From assembly GCF_964204865.1 (NCBI RefSeq), contig NC_135251.1:7812001-7876000 (forward strand): a stretch of DNA of 64,000 nucleotides, given 5' to 3'. Under the pieces are notes generated by a model. That model was not told the DNA's origin. It did no database searches and worked only from the letters and a program-made list of their open reading frames with translations. The translations under genes were made by a program, and so were the position numbers. Positions 20,101 through 30,200 of the stretch are shown one piece after another. Source of the DNA: Styela clava (lineage: Eukaryota; Chordata; Ascidiacea; Stolidobranchia; Styelidae). Each line of letters starts with the position of its first letter. Position 1 is the stretch's first letter.

Positions 20101-22964
20101 AAAATAAAAAATCTGTATTGCAATAAGAAACATGCTTTACAGACCCAGTTTAGCTAATATGCTGCATGCCGAGTACTCATTAGAAGTCCTGTAACCCTAT
20201 GAACATACTATGGGTACCAGGTTAGGGTTAGGCCATAATATCATTCCAATTTTCCTTATTTTAGTTCTATTATGAGTTCGGGGACTAGCCAAGTGACTCC
20301 CGTAGTATTTGTACCTGAAATTATGGCCTAACCTTAACCAGGTTATATACGACGTTCCGGTGTGCGCCATCTTGATTCACATACTACGGGAGTACTATAT
20401 AATTTCATCTCTCAACTATCTAGATTTATTGATAAAATGTACTTGAAAGCAAGATTAAAATAAAATTTTTCTTAGAATATAACTAAAAAAACAAACGGTT
20501 TACAGTTGTGCATGAACAACACCATAATTCCGCGCCAATTTATCAACAAGTTACTGGGGTATGAGATAACAAAAATTTTGACATATTTTTAATGGTCAAT
20601 GCACCCCACGAGCGGAAAACTACATCTAATAAACAATTTGTTTTATATATTTCCTTTAACAAGAGAACTATGCTCAAATATATGGACCCAAGGTGTATAA
20701 TAACAAAATGATCTACAGGTAAACTTCGTGTCCAAAAAGTTCTAAATACTAAAATATCAATTAGTCTTACAATTAACTCTCACCCTTAATCTCTTCGAAG
20801 CCAGAGGTTTTGGCGGAAGCTGTTAAAAGTAATGAATGTTCTAATTACGCATCGTTTGGAATATAAGCATTGCAAACAGGCAAATAAATAAATAGGCGAT
20901 AGATCAGTAGAAATAACTCAACAAATTATTAAAGGGAATTAATTGCTTAGGGGTTAGGGCTATTAGTTTAGGCCGGAAAAGGCCTCCGCAACCTTTCTAG
21001 TATTGCGGGGGAAATCTAATGCGGGGCACAAGTGTCTTCCCTAATTTGAATACCAATCAAGCTCAATTTACGCATAAATTTGCACAATAAAAAATCGATA
21101 TCGCGTCGCATATTAACCATTCGAATGGAATGTATGATCTTTCGTACAAAGCCCTCGCCGAAAAAACACCTTTAACGCTTAAAATAAGAAAATAATAATT
21201 ATACAGTTAGGGTTAGGAATCCAAATTGAGCCGAAAATTCAAATTTTTTAATACGGTTTTCTTTTTCAAATCTCACATTTTTGCAATAGTGGCGTAGGTT
21301 GTACAAAAGATACGAATTTTATTATTCAAATATCAAGCAACATCGCTGGACACGGCACTCGTCCGTTATTGAATCAAACATCAGAGACGTCGAAATCGAG
21401 CTGTTATATACACGTAATGATGTTTTTTATATTTACTTCCTGTACCTGAGATATCGTTCTAATTGCTGTTTAGGATATTTTACGGCCATAAGGCGCACCA
21501 GGGTATACTGCACACTGTCAATAAATTGTTTATATTGGGTTTTTGTTCATCAAAAGGCTCACTGGCCTATAAGTGTAGGCACAAAAGGATAAAGCACTTC
21601 CTGATCCATACACTATTGCGCGCACAGGCTTATAAGGTGCGCGATCGATATTTGAGAAAAGAAGTTAGAGTGATCGTAGTCGGTAAAATACGGTAATCAC
21701 TAGTCACTACGACCAATTTCTGAGTCACTTAAAGTAAACAACTCTACATAGAAGCATGAAATAATGATTGACAGAGTTATCGATCGAAAAAATGGGTTCC
21801 AAGAAATCTATTATTCTATATTGTTTTGGGGATTGAATTGCAAATAGATAGTGCAGGTGAAATTCACTTTTGGCAAAATCGTGAGGTCATAACTCAGTCA
21901 GGTAATAGTAGTTAAATATTTTAAACACACTGAGAACACCTATTGTTCACAATGGAATCACAAATTATTCACGGTCACATAAAAATGAAATATTGATTAT
22001 TGAGAATCCTAACAGTATTAACGAAAAGTAATCGTGTTACTAATGTTTGCAGCGATATTAATCTGACACGAATATATCGATTCTTAAGTTCAACTCGTGG
22101 ATTGAAAAATCTCGATCGCACATTGCTGAAAATTGCATTTCTTATAGCGTGTTTATGGGCCATAATGCGCACTTTAAATATTTTCCCCAAAAATCAGTCG
22201 TGCGCCCCATAAGCCAGGACGCATAATGTATGGATCATTGAATCGGGTAGTGCTTTGAGCTTAATTGCCTCAAAAATAAATACCGGTATTGCGTATTATA
22301 TCCCGATGAGTCTTACTCCTATATATGAAAAAATAGATCTAAGCAATTTATTAACAATGCGATTTATTATACGTTTCGCCTTATAAAATAAAAATAAAAT
22401 ACGGTAGAGTATTCTCATGTCTGACAAAAAACTGGTTTAACAAAAAGATTTCGTATTTCAATCGAAAAACTCAATTGAAGGTGATAATATTTAATCATTA
22501 GGTGAATTTTTGTTGGACGATATAATTTTACATGACTTTTAGTTGAATTACAATCAATTAACGGTATTTTAGAGAAATGAAAACCCGACATCAGTTATTG
22601 GATGAGTAAAGTATCAGTATTTATTTTAACCAAAATTGTAAATAAATTCTTGCATAATAGGAGTTACAAATTACTCAAAAAAGTTTTAGGAAAAGAATTT
22701 AACCGCAGCTTTTTTTAATGTTTCAACTAATGCCAGTGCATTTTTATCTAAATCAAATTTTTATAACAAAGAAATGTTACAGCCATAACAATTCATAGTT
22801 AAAATCCGTAATAGTAATGATATGATGTACTACAACACAAAGATTCTGTTTCTTTATTTAAATACCTTGATCATATTGGTTGATCACAGTCTTATTGATT
22901 ATCTTATCACCAAAAACTGAGTGACGGAAATCTCCTCCTTCGACGTTAACACCTCTAGACGGAT
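7969..22964 (-). CDS. Left gene: IRE1-type kinase, two tyrosine pseudokinases, SH3 (span of recognised exons)
   Basis: Nineteen coding exons can be delimited; one or more 5' exons are missing. Order: beta-motif exon, linker, Ser/Thr kinase exon, helical linker, tyrosine-kinase-like domain 1 (lead plus 141, 113, 292 and 146 nt exons), tail, tyrosine-kinase-like domain 2 (lead plus 141, 113, 289 and 146 nt), tail, two alternative first halves of SH3, last half of SH3. All junction phases agree, so a single mRNA can join every part. The kinase is IRE1/RNase L-like with K, NRD, DFG and SPE motifs and no KEN nuclease. Both tyrosine-kinase units lack DFG. The right copy (34257-58843) repeats this layout in mirror image. 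No transmembrane segment or signal peptide was seen in the exons found, so a cytosolic signalling protein is inferred. The alternative is two adjacent genes, with the kinase exon read through to its own stop. Confidence 0.75.
8622..8849. mobile_element. MITE, CTCCCGTAG family (copy 4), intronic
   Basis: Inverted ends CTCCCGAAGTATGCG and CGCATACTTCGGGAG. AAGATGGCGG at 8641-8650 and its reverse CCGCCATCTT at 8821-8830 sit symmetrically in the arms. It lies in the SH3 intron, where the right gene has a shorter relative (58414-58518). Confidence 0.8.
8970..9041 (-). CDS. Left gene, SH3 first-half exon, ALFDV type
   Basis: Acceptor ATTATAG, coding [20 protein letters not shown] then DVVK, donor G|GTGAGG; 72 nt, phase 1 to 1. 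The ALFDV stretch is the first SH3 beta strand (ALYDY motif, here with Val for the last Tyr). Joined to the 7969-8108 exon it completes the fold. Homologous to the three 72-nt cassettes of the right gene. Confidence 0.82.
9438..9503 (-). CDS. Left gene, SH3 first-half exon, divergent alternative
   Basis: Acceptor GTATACAG, coding [18 protein letters not shown] then SNFK, donor A|GTAAGT; 66 nt, phase 1 to 1. Same phase and similar layout (GS..., Lys-rich middle, x-Q-A-F, K) as the 72-nt exon at 8970, but the ALYDY strand is replaced by AFSNF. Either a mutually exclusive alternative or an extra cassette included in tandem. Confidence 0.72.
9817..9901 (-). CDS. Left gene, tail exon after kinase-like domain 2
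   Basis: Acceptor ATTATAG, coding [12 protein letters not shown] ... GVSISVEAT, donor ACAG|GTCAGC; 85 nt, phase 0 to 1. DFLKQY continues the last helix of the kinase fold (compare AFLEDYF in Src). The acidic remainder links to the SH3. The right copy is 55873-55957, same length. Confidence 0.8.
10598..10743 (-). CDS. Left gene, kinase-like domain 2, C-lobe part 2
   Basis: 146 nt, phase 1 to 0; acceptor TTCATTTAG, donor GAG|GTACAC. Encodes the end of a tyrosine-kinase C-lobe: [22 protein letters not shown], then [11 protein letters not shown]. The MPRP, CPE, CW and RP motifs align with Src-family subdomains X-XI; the RP arginine that anchors the C-lobe is kept. Confidence 0.88.
11190..11478 (-). 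CDS. Left gene, kinase-like domain 2, C-lobe part 1 (pseudokinase)
   Basis: 289 nt, phase 0 to 1. Starts [10 protein letters not shown]. The catalytic loop reads [10 protein letters not shown] where Src has YVHRDLRAAN: HRD is FID, so the Asp is kept but the Arg and the loop Asn are gone. DFG reads DFS, APE reads [23 protein letters not shown] is intact, so the fold should persist while phosphotransfer is doubtful. Donor CCGG|GTAAGC. Confidence 0.88.
12209..12321 (-). CDS. Left gene, kinase-like domain 2, hinge exon
   Basis: 113 nt, phase 1 to 0; acceptor TTTATGCAG. Encodes [20 protein letters not shown], then [17 protein letters not shown]: beta-4/5, hinge and helix D/E of a tyrosine kinase (compare LLDFLKGE and [11 protein letters not shown] in Src). 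Donor CAA|GTACGT. Confidence 0.85.
12742..12882 (-). CDS. Left gene, kinase-like domain 2, N-lobe exon
   Basis: 141 nt, phase 1 to 1. [18 protein letters not shown] ... [20 protein letters not shown]: the beta-3 lysine survives as VIIKIW and the helix-C glutamate in SNEF. The donor is GCAG|GCAAGT, a GC-AG intron, where the right copy has GTAAGG. Confidence 0.85.
13275..13370 (-). CDS. Left gene, lead exon of kinase-like domain 2
   Basis: 96 nt, phase 1 to 1; acceptor TTATATAG, donor AAAG|GTATGT. Ends [11 protein letters not shown], matching the first kinase strands (x-VWxG before GxFG). The glycine-rich loop is not conserved. Right copy 52989-53093 is three codons longer. Confidence 0.75.
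14337..14388 (-). CDS. Left gene, tail exon after kinase-like domain 1
   Basis: 52 nt, phase 0 to 1; acceptor TATTTTCAG, donor AAAA|GTATGT. Encodes [17 protein letters not shown], the last kinase helix plus an acidic linker. Right copy 52765-52816 has equal length and similar residues ([11 protein letters not shown]...). Confidence 0.78.
14956..15101 (-). CDS. Left gene, kinase-like domain 1, C-lobe part 2
   Basis: 146 nt, phase 1 to 0; acceptor ATTGCAG, donor [29 protein letters not shown], then [26 protein letters not shown]. Same length and motifs as the 146-nt exon of domain 2, evidence of internal duplication of the whole kinase unit. Confidence 0.88.
15697..15988 (-). CDS. Left gene, kinase-like domain 1, C-lobe part 1 (pseudokinase)
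   Basis: 292 nt, phase 0 to 1; acceptor TTCAACAG. Starts [10 protein letters not shown]. The catalytic loop is [16 protein letters not shown] (HRD reads LVD, loop Asn lost), DFG reads NFS, so the metal-binding Asp is lost. AAPEC and [20 protein letters not shown] remain. The donor CCTG|GTTAGA is weak compared with GTGAGA in the right copy. Confidence 0.88.
16548..16952. mobile_element. Non-autonomous hAT element in left intron
   Basis: Starts CAGGGAACTCAACTGGCGG and ends ATAGTTGAGTAGCCTTG, related to the element at 4205-4521 in inverse orientation. Flanks GCCTATGG and GCCTACCT share the first five bases. Not found in the matching right intron (47005-50340), so a private insertion. Confidence 0.65.
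17402..17514 (-). CDS. Left gene, kinase-like domain 1, hinge exon
   Basis: 113 nt, phase 1 to 0; acceptor TTGATTCAG, donor [29 protein letters not shown], then [17 protein letters not shown]. Identical length to the hinge exon of domain 2 and closely similar in sequence (GEGRH, KDQ, MAAQ). Confidence 0.87.
17874..18014 (-). CDS. Left gene, kinase-like domain 1, N-lobe exon
   Basis: 141 nt, phase 1 to 1; acceptor GTTCACAAG, donor [23 protein letters not shown] ... [20 protein letters not shown]. Beta-3 Lys (MIK) and helix-C Glu are retained, so the N-lobe salt bridge could form although DFG is lost downstream. Confidence 0.87.
18513..18602 (-). CDS. Left gene, lead exon of kinase-like domain 1
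   Basis: 90 nt, phase 1 to 1; acceptor TGAAAACAG, donor [30 protein letters not shown] ... FVDVWIG. The W-x-I start and VDVWxG end fit the beginning of a tyrosine-kinase domain, with the glycine loop lost. Confidence 0.78.
18932..19024 (-). CDS. Left gene, linker exon between kinase and pseudokinase 1
   Basis: 93 nt, phase 1 to 1; acceptor TTTTTGAAG, donor [30 protein letters not shown], then a charged tail; predicted helical by composition. Not recognised. The right copy 45197-45289 has equal length and near-identical residues. Confidence 0.75.
19264..20097 (-). CDS. Left gene, IRE1/RNase L-type Ser/Thr kinase exon
   Basis: One 834-nt exon (phase 1 to 1) holds a whole kinase domain. It starts after acceptor TTTATTTTCAG with [11 protein letters not shown]. 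Key motifs: EIAVKIL (beta-3 Lys), [11 protein letters not shown] (HRD reads NRD, but Asp, Lys and Asn are kept), KLCDFGLSK (DFG intact), [31 protein letters not shown] and NPSERP. GTDGW and the S-x-G-x-H-x-F-G stretch are typical of IRE1 and RNase L kinases; these normally continue into a KEN nuclease, which is absent here. The domain looks catalytically competent. The reading frame continues to a TAA at 19229, but conservation with the right copy stops at A|GTAAAT (19263), a plausible donor in phase with the next exon. A short kinase-only form ending at 19229 is also possible. About 19 differences from the right copy over some 277 residues by eye. Confidence 0.9.
20201..20392. mobile_element. 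MITE, CTCCCGTAG family (copy 5), left-specific
   Basis: Right end ATACTACGGGAG followed by TA; the left arm is truncated at about 20201 (CATACTATGGGTACCAGG). It sits in the intron between linker exon and kinase exon; I saw no counterpart in the matching right intron. Confidence 0.7.
20784..20819 (-). CDS. Left gene, 36-nt linker micro-exon
   Basis: Acceptor TTTTAACAG, coding (A)[11 protein letters not shown], donor AAGG|GTGAGA; phase 1 to 1. Too short to call alone. It is supported by the 36-nt exon at 35057-35092 with identical phases, splice-site context and the pattern A-S-x-x-T-x(5)-I-K. Confidence 0.68.
20820..22865. other. Left intron and flank without further exons seen
   Basis: Intron between the beta-motif exon and the micro-exon, AT-rich, with short open frames lacking conserved splice context. 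No counterpart exons were found by comparison with 34356-35056. Confidence 0.4.
22866..22964 (-). CDS. Left gene, first recognised exon: Gly/Asn-rich beta motif
   Basis: 99 nt, phase 1 to 1; acceptor TTCTTTTTTCTTAG, donor CAAG|GTATTT. Encodes [18 protein letters not shown], then INKTVINQ. Alternating hydrophobics with Gly and Asn suggest a short cross-beta or beta-solenoid motif like RHIM, HET-s or related amyloid signalling motifs; this is inference from pattern only. Conserved in the right copy (34257-34355). An upstream exon must supply the start codon and one base of the first codon. Confidence 0.72.
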
Positions 22965-25275
22965 CTAAGAAAAAAGAATACAAAGTTTCAATCCCTAGTG
23001 TAGCAGTTCGTTACCAAATTCGATAAGAGACATCTGTGTACAGGATTCTATTAATTTGCCTTGAAATTAACACGAACCCATGCTAATAATTTGAAAATAT
23101 TTATACAAATCAATCAATTCGTAGTAACAAACATCCGTTTTCGATTCATTATACAAAACTAGCATTCTGTAATTCATTCAAATATAAGTAAGCGGTTACA
23201 ATGACAACAAAATAACGCATTCTTTCGCAGACAGACAAAAAAGTTATGCAGACCGCGATTGGCAGGTTTGTCCATTGGAATGGGAACGGATGGAACAGCA
23301 CACATTTATTTGAGGATAAGTGAACTCATGAGACATGCATGCAACAACGATTACCAAAAGTTTAGTTCTTGCGGAGCCTAATTATCAGGGAAAAAACTCA
23401 CGGCGCACTTACACGAAAAAAAAGAATGCTGCTATTGAAAAAACTAAATTTTGTGATTGCTAATTAAGGCAAAATATCAATAAATTTTCAACTCGCGAAG
23501 TTGAAGCAAATAGTTTCTATCTCCTTTGTTACGTAAGTAACAATAGAGGCAAACACTGCATAGCAGAAAGTAAACGACATAGAAAGGTAAAATGAACTTG
23601 ATTGATTCATATACACATCATTTGATATAAGAAACAATAAAGCATGTATGATAATACGATATTTAAAATAATCAATCATACTTTAGTTATGTTTAACACA
23701 ACTCCGTTAGTTTCCGCGGTTCACCTTTTTGAAACCTCTGCTATATAGGATTACATTTCGTGTGTAACATTATGTCCTTACCGACGAGGTTTTACCATGA
23801 TAGTGAGGTAACTTGGTATCACAATGATGTGTATACAGACAGAGTCAGTATTCGCTGTGCTTGTTATAATATTACATTCTATAGCACGATTCCAATTCTA
23901 GCTTTCCCGGGAAATTGGCCGGTCGATTCGGACGAAACTTGGTATGTAGGTCTGGGATAGGGGCCGCCTAACCCAGAATTTTTTATTACGATCGGGCCAG
24001 AAAAATGAGTTGCCTGCCATTGGTATAAGCTAGATGTGCATGCAACATGAAAATTAGGGAAATGGTTCAGGAATTATCTGAAATAGCTAAATTATTTGAA
24101 ACAGTCGATGGGCAGGAAATTGATAATGTGCTGAATGAGCAGAATGACTCAGAAATCGAATGAATGTAGTCCTATTAAATAGACACTAAACTTAAATTTC
24201 CATGAATTTAAAATTTTCTATTGAATTATATTCCAATGGCGATTAGGAACCTCTGCTTTAGAGTCCGAGATATTCTCAGAAATGTTAAAACAGATCGGTA
24301 TAGGTAGGCTCGAATATAAAATATATTTTTCCAAAGAGTACGAATTAATATCTGAATATCACGTGGGTTATGCCACCCTTGTAATGTGCTTTTCGCAGAA
24401 AGTTCGGATTGATGTTTCGTTTCCATGGCAGCAGCGAAAACACTCTCCGATCGTTGGGAAATTTCTTGTTTTCTCCTAATTTGTTATTATCTTTTAAACT
24501 AATTTTAAAATTAAAATTCCGAGGACGCTACCCTCTGCGAAAGACAATACTCTTTCGTGCAAGCAATTTTTAATCTCGATAATCCATAAACTGGGGAAGC
24601 CTTAAGAATTTTAATGGCCATGATTAAATATTAGCCGCAATATATCGCCCATTAGAAAATACGCGCAGGGCTATAATGAACTGGCAGCTTCGGTGAGACG
24701 GTCATTGCAGCACGATGTCGTTATGAGTGCCATTTGCCGCCTCAATTATCCGCTTAGATCCGACTTGTTTAGTATATGTATTAATACGGGATATCTCGAA
24801 TCAACATTAAGCATACCTTTTCCCGAAGATTCAGCCATAATATGTTCACTTGAAGTGTAAATCCCTTTGAATTCGAAATCCTATTATATATACTATATCC
24901 GAGTAAAAACGTTTTTATTTTCCAATAAGGGAGTCGTTAGTATTATTTGATATACAATATATTTCCTAGTTCAAAATTGAATAATAAAAAGATAAAGTAA
25001 AGTGTACCTTAATTATGACAATAATCAATTCAGAATCTAATGGGTTTGTTAGTTTGTCTGCATCGGACCTCCAAAACTTTGCTGTTAGTCAAATTATGTA
25101 TATTTTTGTCTGACCATTTCTGAAAGATCTGACCGACTAAAACTGTTTAACAAGTTGCAACTATCATCCTGTGCCAACCAAATTTTTTAAAATAACTGAT
25201 ATTAAAATTGCCTGTGGTTAATTGGCTAGTGATATATTATCTGAAAATTAAAACATAGCTGATTTCTCTAAAACC
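22965..25275. other. Left half of the central spacer, no gene seen
   Basis: Weak homology to the right arm runs to about 23000 (CTACACTAGGGAT against CTACACCAGGGAT at 34220) and then fades. The missing 5' exon and promoter of the left gene probably lie here or further in. No candidate ATG exon could be supported. Confidence 0.4.
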
Positions 25276-27235
25276 ACCGTGTTTCTCCGAAAATAAAACC
25301 TACCCTGAAAATAAGACCTAGCTTGAATTTTTGAATTGATTTTAATATAAGCCCTCCCATAATAAGACCTAGTCAATGAAGCCAAATTTTTTTTGACCTT
25401 GTCGATAGCAAGAAATCTCTTTTACACGTTTTAAATGAGTGATAAATCTATGTTTGCAGTTCTTTTCAATAAACACGTGTTTTTCATGAGTAAATGAATA
25501 TCGGTTTCTATATTTTGTATATTAGAAAATTTAGTAATTCATCTCTATGGTGGCCCATCGTTGTCACGCGTAAAATTGAAAATAAAAATAAAATAAAAAA
25601 CCGAAAATAAAAAAATTGTTGTAAAAAAACATAAAAATAATTAAAAAAAAAATGAAAAAAAAAATTAAAATTAAAAAAAAATAAATAAATAAAAACGAAA
25701 AAAAAAACAAAAAAAAAAAATTGAAAAAAAAAAATTAAAAAAAAAAAAATTGAATAAAAAGAAAATAAAAAGGTTGACAACGATGGTCCGCTTCGTGGCC
25801 CATCGTTGTCACGCGTTTTTATTTTTAGAAAATTTGCTTATGCTTGGGACCAACGTTGTCAGGCATAATCCTACGCGCACAAATGTGTTCTCTGGGTTTC
25901 AAACTCACTACTGATTTTCTTGAGCAATATTCAATATGAAAATGTTCTATAAATTCTCCATGCTACAAGTTCAACAAGAAGTAATATATTTATAATAATG
26001 ATAAGAGAATATAGAATTGAATACGAAAATTCGGAAAATTTGTTTTTACGTGTATAAGGTAATTCAATTGGAGAATGCTGCTTAACTACTCAGTTGTCTG
26101 GACACTCGCGATGCCGGTACCGTACCATCTTACCAAATACCGGTAGTCGGTTATAGTCGCTTTGCGTCTGACCGTACCGGTAGCCATACAATCACTCATG
26201 TAAGAATGGGAGATACGGATAGTCTCGTAGAATATAGACTACTGAAACACTCTCTGCGCCTGCCCCATACCGTACAGCCGTAACGTACCGATCCAGACAA
26301 ATGATGAATCGCCAGTGTTCAACCATTTATTTCAATCCATACCATGATCCTAGTAGAATATAGTGAGTCGAGGTATGGATTGAAATAAATGGTTGAGCAC
26401 GGGCGATTTATCATTTGTCTGGATCGGTACGTTACGGCTGTACGGTATGGGGCAGGCGCAGAGAGTGTTTCAGTAGACTATATTCTACGAGACTATCCGT
26501 ATCTCCCATTCTTTCACGAGTGATTGCATGGGTACCGGTACGGTCAGAAGGTACCGTACCGGCATCGCACGAGTGTCTGAGCAGTTAAGCAGCATTTTCC
26601 AATTAAATTACCTTCTACACGTAAAAACAAATTTTCGTATCCAATTCTATATTCTCTTATCATTATTATAAATATATTGCTTGTGGTTGAACTTGTAGCA
26701 TGGAGAATTTATAGAACATTTTCATGTTGAATTTATTGGATATTGCTCATGAAAATCAGTAGTGAGTTAGAAACCCAGGAAACACATTTGTGCGTGTAGG
26801 ATTAAGCCTGACAACGTTGGTCCCAAGCAGCATCAAGTTTTTCAAAAATAAAAACGCGTGACAACGATGGGCCACGAGGCGGACCATTGTTGTCAACCTT
26901 TTTATTTTCTTTTTATCCGATTTTTTTTTTCAATTTTTTTTTTTTTTTTTAATTTTTTTTTTTAATTTTAATTTTTTTTTAATTTTTTTGTTTTTGTTTT
27001 ATTTTTCAATATTTTTTTTAATTTTAATTTTTTTTTATTTTTTTTTTTCAATTATTTTTATGTTTTTTTACAACTATTTTTTTATTTTCGCTTTTTCATT
27101 TTATTTCTTCATTTTTTTTTAAATTTTACACGTGACAACGATGGGCCACCATACATCTCCCAAAAATAAGCCCTATTGTTATTTTTCGGAAGAAAATTGG
27201 AATAAAACCCAGTCCTATTTTTGGAGAAACACGGT
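25276..27235. mobile_element. Nested palindromic fold-back element
   Basis: Outer ends ACCGTGTTTCTCC and GGAGAAACACGGT are inverted. Inside, a second palindrome runs from GGTGGCCCATCGTTGTCACG (25549) to CGTGACAACGATGGGCCACC (27150). The arms include matching A-rich and T-rich tracts (about 25600-25770 and 26905-27120) and an innermost palindrome centred near 26350 with GGTACCGTACC blocks. No transposase is encoded; open frames in it are low-complexity translations. A half copy without the mirror arm occurs at 48063-48420. Confidence 0.85.
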
Positions 27236-30200
27236 ATTATCTGAAAATCAATTTGCAACCAAATAAAATTCCGTTGACCATTTTTATGAATACAAAGTAT
27301 AGTTCGAAAAAAAACCCACTATGGATAGTTGGATATGGATTTTTTATGAGAAAGGGAGCAGTCCAATATTGTCTATACTTAAGTTAGTAGAAAACCAAAG
27401 TTGAAGATATAGGATAAATATGGATTTATTCATGTAATGTTTCCTATGCAAAACAAAGATACATTTTTGTTCTACAGGTTAAAAAAGTCAAAATTAACTG
27501 ATAGGATTAATGAACTTGGCTTTTATGTTTTTTTTTTCTTAAAAAACCAATACCAGTCTTTCTCAATACCCCAATTGCAACATTTTTATGTGATTATCTT
27601 AGAAAGCCAGTTCACAAAAACACAAAAATGATCTTAGTCCAATAGAAAGTAATGAACGGATAAACGTTGGCATAAATAATTTCCGCTGTTGGTGTCGAGT
27701 TTCAGAACATAATAGTCAACATAACCATTCAAATCAATACCGGCCGACAGCGATTCTCTTGTGCCGCGTACGATAGATTTATTTTGTATAGAAATGACCT
27801 AATTTCCTTGAAACATTCAAGATAAATTCGTTACATTTTTTATTCGGCCGTAAATATTTATTATGTACAATGTAGATACAACGTTCTGCCGATGTCTCAT
27901 GCTTACAGTATTTTCTATAAACTATACAATATATCACTTTTCAGTGAGTGAGTACGTGGTTACTTTCATCATAGAAGTCATACAAGAGCAAAAAAGTGCG
28001 GTTTCATCTACACTTATCTAATGAGATCGGAAGATTTCAGACACCACTTGAAACGGCTCCTAAGTCTCTCACACGCGGGTGTCTTAACGAAAAATAATTC
28101 GCGTCTGAGAAATATCCACTCGCATGCTTACTTTAACCCAACGTTTTTCAGTCTGAGTTGACTTTGTCAGAAAAGAACTTTCTGGGGAATATCAACTTCG
28201 GGAAAAAAATTCGTTTGGAGTTCTGTGTAGTATTATTAATATTCTTTAGTTTTAAATCATTACCATACTGCTTATTCATAAACACATAATAGACTCTTCC
28301 AAGGGAAAAAAAAATGGGAGTGCGACTAGCACATAGCAATAACATAAGATCCACCACTGACTGAATAAATAGAATATATGCATAATAATAATAGAGAATG
28401 AAGTGTTCCAAAATTAAGGAAAGGGGGCGACATAATGCTTTAACCTGTAGGTTCTCAAAGTCCCCAGGCTCCGCGAGGGAAAACCTAAAGGCTCCGTGGC
28501 CTATTCCTTTACTTATTAAAACACTGAATATTTTTTAAAACCAAAACAGCAAATACATTCGAGTCATTAAAACTAGAAGTTTTAGTTAACTTTAATCGGA
28601 AAGTAACAATATTTTTTTTTTGTATTTTTATAAATTCCTTGTGAGACTCAGTAAATATTAGCCAATCTCACCTTACCGCGGGCTCCATTGCACCAAAACC
28701 CTGCTAAGTCTATGCATGATACGTAAAATGGTTTGCAGATAACGGTAACGTCCGGGAAACATAAAATCAATATAACAAACCATAACAGTTTCTGACAAAA
28801 TCCTCTCAAAAATTATTCTAAACTTGCTCAATCGATATATTTGTATACCTCGAGCGCACAGACATCAAAACTGAATATCATAAATTCCATATGCTTAAAA
28901 TAGTCTGTCACTCTAAACAGCAAGATTGTATGGTAACAATGAAGTATTTCGAATGCATTGAAAGCGGGATCCAGGAAATTACGTCAACTGAATTCCTAAG
29001 TTTCTGAACTCTTGATACAGTGGAAATCCCACAATGAAATACATTGTAACGAAATGACCTACTTCAATGGGGCTTCAAAGTTATTGTGCTTGTGCAATCC
29101 AAATTTAAACCGAAGCTTTATTCTAAAGGTAGATATATTCATTAAAGCCACTGAATCATTGACCCGCAAGTCACAAAGTCACCCACCAAGTAGCGCATTA
29201 ACGCAAAAACATATCATTCTTTCAGGGATACAAATTGATGTGGAAACCTGCTAAATTTCATTCCAACAATATGTGACCTTCTTATATAGTTATTCCGTTC
29301 CGAGCTGTTGGCAACAATATTGCTACAACGTTCAATCAATATGTTCATTTTTCGTAAGTTGCTTTGTTACAGCAATTCGCTCTCGAAGGTGCGTGAACCA
29401 AAGGGTCACAATATGTTTTTGGGGATATACGATTATTATTTATGATATTAAAACTATGGAAAGATTTGCCCAGTGGTGAAATTCAAGGGTTCAGCACAAA
29501 TCTCTCGAACCCATTCTTCCATGTCGGGAAAATCAGCGAACCCGTTCTTATTTTTTGTTTTAGAGGTTAGACGACCGCAGAAAATGGGTTCCGTGTACCA
29601 CAGCCGACTACTGGCGTCTTATTGGTCGTTTCAAAAGTATGTATCACATTTATGTAAAGCGTGTCATGCTAATGCAACTTACGTAGTGCCATGAATATAT
29701 TTTCTGAAATGAGGGAACCTATTGTTACTGAATTCGATACAAAAGAGAACACGTTCCTGAAACTTTGAATACCACCGCAGATTGGCTGTATAATTGTGAC
29801 ATTTGTCAGTGAGTTATATACATGTGCATTTGTGCAAGGAGTCCTGATATTAGTGCTCTATATATATAATATAATTGTTTTGTTTGTGTTACTTGATATG
29901 GACCACGATGGTCCGGTGTAATAAACGAAATAAATTGAATATATGCTCAAAACTTAAAACTACCAAGGTTTATATAATATGAGAAAAAATGCAAGAACTA
30001 TTTTATTATTGATTCAGACATTTTTGAATCTCCCCTCGAAAAGACTCTTTTTCTCAGTCTCTGTGTAGCTTCTACACGGATGGACCGATCTGTATAAAAA
30101 GTTGGTTCGTATTAAACACGGATCCTACTGTCTCTTCAGTCACGTGAGTCCGGATTCACGTTTCGTTTCAAGGAAAGAAAAACACGCGTTGATCTTTCTA

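Noticed and set aside
25508..25780. Phe-rich 90-codon frame
   Set aside because: Translation of the A-rich tract of the fold-back element; low complexity.
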